Shown here: piece after piece, positions 24,891-32,889 of the stretch
Layout: the number at the start of each line of letters is the position of its first letter
Numbering within the stretch: position 1 is the stretch's first letter
From: CAZMZF01 sp964570765
GTDB taxonomy: Bacteria > Zixibacteria > MSB-5A5 > RBG-16-43-9
Direction: 5' to 3'
Assembly (NCBI GenBank): GCA_964570765.1
Contig: CAZMZF010000007.1
Coordinates: 1-64,000 of the forward strand
DNA: 64,000 bases
Translations under genes and position numbers: made by a program
The notes under the pieces: model-generated
Told to the model about the DNA's origin: nothing
The model's database searches: none
Seen by the model: only the letters and a program-made list of their open reading frames with translations

Positions 24891-26336
24891 TTGAATAGAA
24901 TTCTAAAAAATTTCTTATTCTTGTCTTTTGGGGAGTTTTTTTTTAGACTCTTAGGATTTTTTGCTGTTACCTATTTAGCTAGGATTCTGGGACCTAAAGG
25001 CTTTGGTGAAATCGGATTTGCCGCTGCCATATTAGCTTATTTTCTTCTTCCGGTTAACTTAGGGCTGGACACTTTTGGAGTTAGGGAGGTGTCTAGAGAC
25101 CATACTAAGATCGATAACTACTTTAACAATATATTAACCATAAGACTAATGGCTTTCTTTATCTCTTTTCTTTTTTTGCTCATTTTCATATATTTTATTC
25201 CAAAGTCCGTAGAGGTAAAAAAGCTAATTCTTTTCTATGGACTTAGCTTGTTTTCTTTTTCTATAACCATCGAGTGGGTTTTCATGGGAATTGAAAAAAT
25301 GGAATATGTTGCCGTATCAAGGGTTGCAAAACAAGCGATATATTTAGTGCTGGTTTTAATTCTGGTTAAAGGTTCAGACCAGATATTATCCGTCCCCTTC
25401 ACCTATTTAAGTTCGACTTTGATAGGTAGTATAATCCTGCTCTCTTTTTACATCAGTGCTCATGGTGCTTATAAACCGAAGTTCGATCTACTGTCCTGGA
25501 AGAAAATTTTGCAACAATCTCTCCCCATGGGTTTCTCGTATATGATGATTCAGGTCTACTATAATTTTGATCTCGTGATGCTTGGTTTTTTGAAAGGGGA
25601 GGAAGTAGTTGGTTGGTACAGTGCAGCCTACAAAATCATTCTTTTATTATTCGCAATACCAACTTTGGTGATAACTATTTTTTTCCCCTTACTTTCAAAT
25701 TATTTTAAAAACTATTTTTCACAGTTGAAAGATGTGACGAGTATTTATGTCAAGATATTAGTTACTTTAGGTCTCCCCTTCGGGTTTGGTGGAACTATAT
25801 TAGCTAAAGAGCTAATTACCTTTATTTATGGTCAGAATTATTCTGCTTCCATCTTAGCCTTTCACATTCTCATATGGAATTTAGTTGTAGTTTTTCTTAA
25901 TATAGCTTTTGGAAATCCTCTCTTGGCCTGGGACCTTCAGAGAAGACATATGAAATGTATGGCCTTAGGCACCACAGTCAATTTAGCTTTAAATTTCTTG
26001 TTAATCCCAAAATACAGTCTTTATGGCGCTTCGGTTGCAACTTTATTATCAGAGGTAACAGTTTTTCTGGGTGTCTACCCTGCATTTCAGAAGATCGTGA
26101 AGATAAATATCTTAAGTCAGATAGTGAAGCCGATTTTAGCATCGATAGGAATGTCTGTTATACTGATATTTATAAAGGGTTACTCAGACAATATTTTCTT
26201 TTTAATTTCACTTGGAATTTTCATCTACTTTTTTCTATTATGGATCTTAAGAGGGATAACCAGACAGGATTTTGGCTTTCTTTTTGGCAGAAAAGGTGGA
26301 CTAATTTCTCATGCATATAAACGGCCTGGGCGGTGA
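24891..26336 (+). CDS. Polysaccharide flippase (Wzx, MOP superfamily)
   Basis: The 481-residue protein is read from TTG at 24891. It shows about 14 hydrophobic helices and the Polysacc_synt N-terminus ARILGPKGFGEIGFAAAI. The segment containing NLGLDTFGVREVSRD is typical of Wzx proteins. It would flip undecaprenyl-linked repeat units to the periplasm. Base composition from here to about 29.6 kb is visibly more AT-rich than the flanking genes, as is common in exchanged O-antigen or capsule segments. No clear Shine-Dalgarno precedes the TTG. Confidence 0.9.
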   Translation: MNRILKNFLFLSFGEFFFRLLGFFAVTYLARILGPKGFGEIGFAAAILAYFLLPVNLGLDTFGVREVSRDHTKIDNYFNNILTIRLMAFFISFLFLLIFIYFIPKSVEVKKLILFYGLSLFSFSITIEWVFMGIEKMEYVAVSRVAKQAIYLVLVLILVKGSDQILSVPFTYLSSTLIGSIILLSFYISAHGAYKPKFDLLSWKKILQQSLPMGFSYMMIQVYYNFDLVMLGFLKGEEVVGWYSAAYKIILLLFAIPTLVITIFFPLLSNYFKNYFSQLKDVTSIYVKILVTLGLPFGFGGTILAKELITFIYGQNYSASILAFHILIWNLVVVFLNIAFGNPLLAWDLQRRHMKCMALGTTVNLALNFLLIPKYSLYGASVATLLSEVTVFLGVYPAFQKIVKINILSQIVKPILASIGMSVILIFIKGYSDNIFFLISLGIFIYFFLLWILRGITRQDFGFLFGRKGGLISHAYKRPGR

Positions 26337-26379
26337 ACGAGAAATTAAAGTCCAATCAAGTGGAAGGTGGTAAGTTTTA

Positions 26380-27210
26380 ATGATCTCTGCGGTTGTAAAC
26401 ACCCTGAATGAGGAGAAGAATATCCGTGCCTGTCTTGAGTGTCTCCGCTGGTGTGATGAGATTGTAATAGTGGATATGTATAGTGAAGACAACACAGTAA
26501 GCATAGCACAAGAATTCACCGATAAGATATTTTTTCATGAGAAAATATTATATTTCGACTCAGCTCGCAGCTTGGCCATTCAGATGACTAAATTTGAATG
26601 GATTTTAATTGTAGATGCTGATGAGTTGATAACTCCAAAATTATCTAAAGCCCTAAGAGACGTTGAAAGGAAAAATATAGCAGATGTGGTCCTAATCCCC
26701 CGGCAAAACTACTTGATGGGAACCTGGATTAAGTATACCGGTTGGTGGCCAGACTACCAGGCACGTTTTTTTAGAAAAGAAAAGATGAGAATTAGTTCTA
26801 CACTTCATTCATATCTACACCCTTCAGGCAGTATTTTCAAGCTAGGTCCAACTGAAGATAACGCTATAATTCATCTCAATTACTATGATAGCGCTCATTT
26901 CATAGAAAGGCTTAATCGTTATACCTATATTGAAGCTAAACAAATGTATGAGAAAAAGATCTTTTTCAAGATGAGCTTACTTTTTAAATCAGCCCTGAAG
27001 GAATTCCTAGTTCGTTTTATTAAGCATCGAGGTTACAAGGATGGTTTTCGCGGTTTCGCTTTATCGACCTTAATGACATTTTATAGGATTGCCAGTCTAA
27101 TAAAACTTTGGGAAATGGGTGAGTATGCTAGAAAGGGAACTCCTCAAGAGATTTACAAGAATATTCGAGAATCGGTAGTTAAAGAATGGTCAGTTAATAA
27201 CAATCCCTAA
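26380..27210 (+). CDS. Glycosyltransferase family 2 (WaaE-like)
   Basis: The 276-residue protein has the GT-A fold signature: VVNTLNEEKNIRACLECLRW at the N-terminus, then VDADELITP as the DxD-type metal site. The C-terminal part contains a run of aromatic/basic residues (HLNYYDSAHFIERLNRYTYIEA) as in lipopolysaccharide-core GT2 enzymes related to WaaE/KdtX. No membrane helices are evident, so it probably acts on the inner face of the membrane. It lies 43 bases after the flippase gene. Confidence 0.88.
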   Translation: MISAVVNTLNEEKNIRACLECLRWCDEIVIVDMYSEDNTVSIAQEFTDKIFFHEKILYFDSARSLAIQMTKFEWILIVDADELITPKLSKALRDVERKNIADVVLIPRQNYLMGTWIKYTGWWPDYQARFFRKEKMRISSTLHSYLHPSGSIFKLGPTEDNAIIHLNYYDSAHFIERLNRYTYIEAKQMYEKKIFFKMSLLFKSALKEFLVRFIKHRGYKDGFRGFALSTLMTFYRIASLIKLWEMGEYARKGTPQEIYKNIRESVVKEWSVNNNP

Positions 27211-27239
27211 CAAGAATTCCACTTAGCTTTGTCAAAGAG

Positions 27240-28676
27240 ATGAATAATCTGATATCGGCAAATAATTTCTATCTGGATAAAAAATTCTTTTTTGTTTTCT
27301 TGGCGTTGGAGCTAATCTGTATTTTTTTTATTGCTTTTTTCGGATTTTACTTTATGCCCATTTTAATTTTAGCAAGTTTACCTTTTGTGTTTACTTTAGC
27401 TTTTAAGTATGGGATTAACCTCTATACTTTTTTAATATTGCTGATCATATATACTGCGCCTTTAGAAAGAATTCGATGGGATGTTGGATTTGCTTTGAGG
27501 CCGGTCATGATCATATCTCTCATTTTATTTTATCTGCTCATAATTAAATATTCTCTACAGAGAGAGATTATTAATTTAGAAACAAGGAAATTACTTAGTG
27601 TACTTTTAATTTTGATTTTCATCTTCGTCTTTTCGCTTTTGATAACAATAGACCCCCATAAGGGGATGAGAGTGATAATACTATATATAACCTTGTTTTT
27701 GCTTTTTTTCTTAATAGTTCAGGAGATTAAAAACAAAGAAAGACTTTGTTATTTTTTAAAACACTATATGTTTATCGGCTTGCTTCTTTCTTTATTTGGG
27801 TTAGCGCAATTTGTAGGCTATTTTTTTAGATTTGATCCAGACGCATTACTTTTTAAGGGAATTGAACCTTCCTCCTTCAAAATACCTTTGGGCCCTCTTA
27901 AAGCTTTAAGTTATAGGATTAACTCTCTTTTTAATGATAGCAATAACTTTGCGGGATATCTGAACTCAGTTTTCCCGCTTTTTTTAGCCGGTATGTTTAA
28001 TTATTTTAAGTTTAAGAGTAAAAAACAGCTTTTGATTTTTGGTTTAAGTGCTTTTTTTGTAGGTTTAGCGCTTTTTCTTACCCTATCTAGAAGTGGATGG
28101 ATGGGGATGTTCTTTGGCTTGCTCACTCTGTTAATTGATAGAAGGAGACAAATTTTTAACAGGAGGAATTTGAAATATTTAATTGGAATTTCCCTGATAC
28201 TATTTTTTTTAATTTATCCATTTCTTAACATATTAACCTATACTGTAGAGCTAAGATTGGAAGAAAAAAATTCCAAGGGAATTCATATCTACGTAGCTAA
28301 ATCAGCCTGGTCGATGTTCTTAAATAATCCTCTTCTGGGTGTGGGAATAGGTAATTTCGGTGAACACTATGGAAGGTATTACAGGCCCGGTCATGAATAT
28401 TACAATCCTCATTCAGCTTTCTTAGCCATCCTTTCAGAAGTTGGTCTTATTGGCTTTTTGTTTTACATGTTATTTTATTATTATGTCTTAAAGCAGATAC
28501 TGATTTTTAAAAAGAGAGGGAAAGGAACTGAGTATGAATACTTAGGAAGCGGTTTGTTAGCTGGTTTTGTTGGTCTTATGGTAGCCAATATCTTTTATCA
28601 GAATTATACCTTTCAATTCTTTTATGTGTTCTTAGCGATAGCCTTTGCTTCTGGAAATACGTTGGGAGAAAAGTGA
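27240..28676 (+). CDS. O-antigen polymerase / ligase family protein (Wzy-like)
   Basis: A 478-residue protein with about 11 membrane helices and a Wzy_C-type periplasmic loop. It contains NSLFNDSNNFAGYLNSVFPL, LTLSRSGWMGMFFGLL and LLGVGIGNFGEHY, then the PHSAFLAILSEVGLIGF motif. These are hallmarks of PF04932. Placed between glycosyltransferases and with Wzx and Wzz present, polymerisation of repeat units is more likely than ligation to lipid A. It overlaps the next gene by four bases (GTGA). Confidence 0.88.
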   Translation: MNNLISANNFYLDKKFFFVFLALELICIFFIAFFGFYFMPILILASLPFVFTLAFKYGINLYTFLILLIIYTAPLERIRWDVGFALRPVMIISLILFYLLIIKYSLQREIINLETRKLLSVLLILIFIFVFSLLITIDPHKGMRVIILYITLFLLFFLIVQEIKNKERLCYFLKHYMFIGLLLSLFGLAQFVGYFFRFDPDALLFKGIEPSSFKIPLGPLKALSYRINSLFNDSNNFAGYLNSVFPLFLAGMFNYFKFKSKKQLLIFGLSAFFVGLALFLTLSRSGWMGMFFGLLTLLIDRRRQIFNRRNLKYLIGISLILFFLIYPFLNILTYTVELRLEEKNSKGIHIYVAKSAWSMFLNNPLLGVGIGNFGEHYGRYYRPGHEYYNPHSAFLAILSEVGLIGFLFYMLFYYYVLKQILIFKKRGKGTEYEYLGSGLLAGFVGLMVANIFYQNYTFQFFYVFLAIAFASGNTLGEK

Positions 28677-29617
28677 AAGAAGTAGAATTATCTATCATAA
28701 TAGTTAACTGGAATGTTCAAGAACTTTTAAAGGAATGTCTGAATTCAATTTTTCATAATCCAGGACAATATCCTTTAGAGGTAATCGTGGTTGACAATGC
28801 CTCTGAAGATGGCAGTGTCGAAATGATAAAAAGAAAATTTCCCGAAGTGAAGTTAATTATTAACAATGAAAATTGTGGATTTGCAAAAGCATGCAATCAA
28901 GGTATAAAGATCGCTCAGGGTAAGTATCTCTTTCTTCTAAACCCTGACTCCGAAGTCATTAATAGCATATACGACCAAGTAGTAAATTTCATGGAATCGC
29001 GCCCCGAAGTTGGTGTGAGTGGTTGTTATCTTTATTATCCAGACAGAAGGATTCAGACATCCTTTTACAAGTTCACCTCTTTGGCAAATCTTTTGGGCAG
29101 GGCACTGCTTCTTTATTCTTTCTTACCTAGGAATGCCTTAACAGGCCCCCTTTTTTCTGATTACTTGAGATCGAATAGATCTATAGGGCGTGTGTGCGGA
29201 GGGGCTATGGTTGTGCGCCGAGAAGCTTTTGAAGAGGTGGGGCTTTTTGACGAATCTTTTTTCTTATATTATGAAGATGAGGATCTATGCTATCGGATGA
29301 GACAAAAGGGATGGAAGATCGCTCCCATACCTGATACAAAAATAATCCATCATCACAATCAGAGCGGTAAAAAAAATATCCGTAATGCTATATTTTCCTT
29401 CTACCAGAGCCAGTTTCTTTTTTATAGAAAATTCCATTCTCTTTCTAAGTTGGTGATTTTCAGAACGATTCAGCTGGTTGGGGTCTCCCTGAGAACTCTT
29501 TTTTGGCTTTTCACACTTATGGTTAGCACAAGGCCGGAAGAGGCGAAAGAAAGGTTTAGGGGATACTTATCCCTTTTATTATCCGATTTTTCCTACACGA
29601 AATCTTTGATCAATTAA
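28673..29617 (+). CDS. Glycosyltransferase family 2 (rhamnosyltransferase-like)
   Basis: A 314-residue GT2 with IIIVNWNVQELLKECLNSI, VVDNASEDGSVEMI, NCGFAKACNQGI and LFLLNPDSEV at the metal site. The middle signature CGGAMVVRREAFEEVGLFDE and FFLYYEDEDLCYRMRQKGWK match WbbL/RfbF-type rhamnosyltransferases. Initiation at GTG overlapping the wzy-like stop suggests coupling. The sugar is inferred from family resemblance only. Confidence 0.9.
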   Translation: MKEVELSIIIVNWNVQELLKECLNSIFHNPGQYPLEVIVVDNASEDGSVEMIKRKFPEVKLIINNENCGFAKACNQGIKIAQGKYLFLLNPDSEVINSIYDQVVNFMESRPEVGVSGCYLYYPDRRIQTSFYKFTSLANLLGRALLLYSFLPRNALTGPLFSDYLRSNRSIGRVCGGAMVVRREAFEEVGLFDESFFLYYEDEDLCYRMRQKGWKIAPIPDTKIIHHHNQSGKKNIRNAIFSFYQSQFLFYRKFHSLSKLVIFRTIQLVGVSLRTLFWLFTLMVSTRPEEAKERFRGYLSLLLSDFSYTKSLIN

Positions 29618-29622
29618 ATCTC

Positions 29623-30759
29623 ATGCGAATCGCAATCGACGGACGAAAAATAGAACTGCCCTTGACGGGCATGGGAAGGTATACTAAAAATCTCTTAACT
29701 CACATTGCGAGGATAGATAAGGACAACGAATATATAGTCCTGCGAACTAAGGACTTTCAGCAAAAAATTACCCAGGCAGAAAATTTCAGAACGGTCGTAG
29801 TCGATTACCCTGCCTTCTCTTTACAATCCTTGTTTTTTTTGCATAGAATTCTATATCGTGAAAAGGTAGATTTATTCCATTCGCCCTTCATCTCTGCACC
29901 TTTATTTGCAAAGTGCAAGATCATTTTAACGGTATATGACTTAATCCCCTTAAAGTTTGCAAAAGGTTTTGGAAAAGAAAAGCACTTATCTTCAGTACTC
30001 AAGAAAATAATATTTAGGTCAATCCTTTTAACCGGCGTAAGAAAAGCTCAGCGCATTATTACGGTTTCCCAATTCAGCCAGAAAGAATTAGAGAGATTAG
30101 ATGGATCGCTTAGTAAGAAAATAAAGGTGGTATATCCTGCGGCCGAAGAGGTTTTCAAAAAGAGTTTAAAGCGAGAAGAAATTGAAAAAACCAAAGCAAA
30201 ATTTTGCACGGAAGGGGAGTTGATTTTATACCTAGGGGCAATTCGCCCGCATAAAAACTTAGTCAAGCTGCTTGAAGCGGTGAGCTTATTAATCCGGAAA
30301 GGAAATCTGCATTGCCATCTGGTAATAGGAGGCGGAAAAGAAACTGAGCTTTTTTTTCTAAAAGAAATGGCTGAGAAATTGGGAATATCAAAATATGTTT
30401 TTTTCACAGGCAGTTTGACTGATTCCGAGATGGTAGGCTTATTGAATGCGGCTGATGTTTTTATTTTCCCATCTCTAGAAGAGGGATTTGGTCTCCCTCC
30501 TCTGGAGGCTATGGCTTGTGGGACTCCAGTTATCACTTCTGATTCGTCATCTTTGCCAGAAGTGGTTGGAGATGCAGCCTTGCTGGTTGATCCTTACAAT
30601 GTAAGAGCACTAGCCCATGCCATACTGCATCTTTTGAGGGATGAAGAGCTGAGAAATAAATTAATTGAAAAGGGGTATGAAAGGGTAAAACTTTTCTCAT
30701 GGGAAAAAACAGCCAGGGAGACACTTGAGGTTTATAAAGCTGTGATGAAAGAAAAATAA
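29623..30759 (+). CDS. Glycosyltransferase family 4
   Basis: The 378-residue protein opens MRIAIDGRKIELPLTGMGRY, a common GT4 N-terminus (mannosyltransferase-B group). Its C-terminal donor site is PSLEEGFGLPPLEAMACGTPVI, with the EX7E glutamates. YLGAIRPHKNLVKLLEA lies at the hinge. It should add a hexose such as mannose to the lipid-linked repeat. It begins five bases after the previous stop. Confidence 0.9.
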   Translation: MRIAIDGRKIELPLTGMGRYTKNLLTHIARIDKDNEYIVLRTKDFQQKITQAENFRTVVVDYPAFSLQSLFFLHRILYREKVDLFHSPFISAPLFAKCKIILTVYDLIPLKFAKGFGKEKHLSSVLKKIIFRSILLTGVRKAQRIITVSQFSQKELERLDGSLSKKIKVVYPAAEEVFKKSLKREEIEKTKAKFCTEGELILYLGAIRPHKNLVKLLEAVSLLIRKGNLHCHLVIGGGKETELFFLKEMAEKLGISKYVFFTGSLTDSEMVGLLNAADVFIFPSLEEGFGLPPLEAMACGTPVITSDSSSLPEVVGDAALLVDPYNVRALAHAILHLLRDEELRNKLIEKGYERVKLFSWEKTARETLEVYKAVMKEK

Positions 30760-30777
30760 TAAAAGATAAGTTTTGAA

Positions 30778-31896
30778 ATGGGGAAAATAAAAATCTTACA
30801 TGTCTATAAAGATTACTTCCCGGTATTGGGCGGGATTGAAAACCATGTCAGACTTCTGTGTTCAGAGTTGGCTAAGGATGAGAACTTCCAGGTGGAAGTT
30901 CTGGCTACCAACCAAGGGTTCAGAACCAGCGTTGAGAAAGAGGGGAAGGTCAAGATTATAAAGGCAGCCTGGTTGGGCAAATTTGCCTCCACCCCCTTAA
31001 GCCTTAGTTTATTTAACTGGGCCATTAAATTAAAACCCGATCTTATCCACGTTCATTTTCCATACCCCTTAGGCGAGCTGGCAGTCTTGCTCAAAGGGAA
31101 TGCAAGTAAAATTGTATTAACCTATCATAGCGATATAGTGAAACAGAAGAAACTACTTTTGCTTTATCGCCCTTTCCTTAAAAAAATTCTTAAAAGAGCT
31201 AAAGTGATTATCGTTAGCAATTCCAAATATATCCAGACTTCTGATTTTCTTTATGATTATAGAGAAAAGATACAGGTCATCCCTTATGGCATTGATCTTG
31301 ACCGCTTCGCTTACCGAGATGAAAAGAAAATAGGGGAGATCAAAAATAAATATCCAGGTCCTCTGACTCTTTTCGTGGGTAAACTGCGTTATTATAAAGG
31401 ATTGAAATATTTGATCGAATCAGCTAAGGATGTAGATGGAAAGATTTTGATCGTTGGAGATGGAATATTAAAAGATGAGTTTGAGGAAAAGATAGGTAAG
31501 GATAATCTAAAGGAAAAAGTTTTTTTTACCGGGGAAGTCACAGAGAAAGAATTAAGCTCTTTTTACCAGGCAGCAGATATTTTCGTCCTCCCTTCCTCTC
31601 ATAAAAGTGAAGCTTTTGGAATTTCTATCTTAGAGGCTATGGCCTCTGGTTTGCCAGTCATCTCCACGGAATTGGGCACCGGAACCTCATTTGTGAACCT
31701 GAACAATAAAACTGGTTTGGTCATCCCTCCCAGAGATTCAGTTGCTTTATCCCAGGCGATAAATTATCTTTTAAAAAATAAATCGCTTAGGGAAGAGTTT
31801 GGAAAAGTAGGCAGAGAAAGGGCACAGAAATATTTCCATAAAGAACTTATGGTGTCTCGGATAAAAAAGCTTTATATTGATGTGTTGAAAGATTAA
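30778..31896 (+). CDS. Glycosyltransferase family 4
   Basis: The 372-residue protein starts KILHVYKDYFPVLGGIENHV, with the acceptor-side GGIE motif. It contains VIPYGIDLDRF, FVGKLRYYKGLKYLIE and LPSSHKSEAFGISILEAMAS with the EX7E pair. Codon use is less AT-rich than in the preceding block. It lies 18 bases after the previous GT4 gene and 24 before the epimerase gene. Confidence 0.9.
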   Translation: MGKIKILHVYKDYFPVLGGIENHVRLLCSELAKDENFQVEVLATNQGFRTSVEKEGKVKIIKAAWLGKFASTPLSLSLFNWAIKLKPDLIHVHFPYPLGELAVLLKGNASKIVLTYHSDIVKQKKLLLLYRPFLKKILKRAKVIIVSNSKYIQTSDFLYDYREKIQVIPYGIDLDRFAYRDEKKIGEIKNKYPGPLTLFVGKLRYYKGLKYLIESAKDVDGKILIVGDGILKDEFEEKIGKDNLKEKVFFTGEVTEKELSSFYQAADIFVLPSSHKSEAFGISILEAMASGLPVISTELGTGTSFVNLNNKTGLVIPPRDSVALSQAINYLLKNKSLREEFGKVGRERAQKYFHKELMVSRIKKLYIDVLKD

Positions 31897-31920
31897 AAAA
31901 AAAGACGAAGAGTAGAAAAA

Positions 31921-32880
31921 ATGAGAGTTTTAATCACCGGTGGGGCTGGGTTTATCGGATCACATTTAGCGGAGGAACTCTTGCGCCAGGGCGAGGAGGT
32001 TTATGTGATTGACAATCTTTCCACTGGCAGGCTGGAGAATATAAAACATCTGGCAGCTAATCCAAGGTTTCATATTACCATTGAGACGATATTGGAAGAG
32101 AAGGCAGTGGAGGAACTAACCTCAAAGTGTGAGCTGATTTTTCATCTGGCGGCTGCAGTAGGTGTACGTCTGATTATCGAAAAACCAGTGGATACCATCG
32201 AAACCAATATCCTGGGGACTGAGATCGTCATGAGAGCGGCAAATAAATTCAAAAGGAAAGTAATCCTGGCTTCCACTTCAGAAGTATATGGGAAAAATAG
32301 TAAAGTCCCTTTTAGAGAAGATGATGACAGTGTTTATGGACCTACTACCAAAAGTCGATGGAGCTATGCCTGTTCAAAAGCCATTGATGAATTTTTAGCC
32401 TTAGCTTATTTTCACGAAAAGAAACTTCCAATAGTGATCGCCAGACTGTTCAATACCATAGGTCCTCGTCAAACTGGCAGATATGGTATGGTGGTTCCTT
32501 CTTTTGTTCAACAGGCACTCCTTTCCCATCCCATAACCGTGTACGGAGATGGAAAACAGAGCCGCAGTTTCACCCATGTCTCAGATGTGGTCTCAGCTCT
32601 GATTGGCCTATCCGAACACTCCAAAGCTGTTGGCGAAGTGTTCAATGTGGGGAATGGTAGAGAAATCACAATTGAACGATTAGCCCAGCTTGTTAAGAAG
32701 ATGATTAATAGCAAATCCAAGATCGTATATATCCCCTATGAAAAAGCTTTTGAAAAAGGGTTTGAGGATATGAAAAGAAGGGTTCCAGATATCTCCAAGA
32801 TAAATAATCTATTAGGATATAAGCCCAAGGTTGATTTAGAGGAAAGCTTACAGAGAATCATCGACTATTATCGAGAGTAG
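31921..32880 (+). CDS. NAD-dependent sugar-nucleotide epimerase/dehydratase
   Basis: A 319-residue extended SDR protein. VLITGGAGFIGSHLAEELL is the NAD-binding Rossmann motif, TSEVYG carries the catalytic Ser/Thr, and YACSK the Tyr-Lys pair. ARLFNTIGPRQTGRYGMVVP and VYGDGKQSRSFTHVSDV are typical of UDP-glucose/GlcA epimerases and UDP-glucuronate decarboxylases. The exact reaction is open. The enzyme supplies a sugar nucleotide to the glycosyltransferases around it. Confidence 0.9.
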   Translation: MRVLITGGAGFIGSHLAEELLRQGEEVYVIDNLSTGRLENIKHLAANPRFHITIETILEEKAVEELTSKCELIFHLAAAVGVRLIIEKPVDTIETNILGTEIVMRAANKFKRKVILASTSEVYGKNSKVPFREDDDSVYGPTTKSRWSYACSKAIDEFLALAYFHEKKLPIVIARLFNTIGPRQTGRYGMVVPSFVQQALLSHPITVYGDGKQSRSFTHVSDVVSALIGLSEHSKAVGEVFNVGNGREITIERLAQLVKKMINSKSKIVYIPYEKAFEKGFEDMKRRVPDISKINNLLGYKPKVDLEESLQRIIDYYRE

Positions 32881-32889
32881 GTTCGAAGG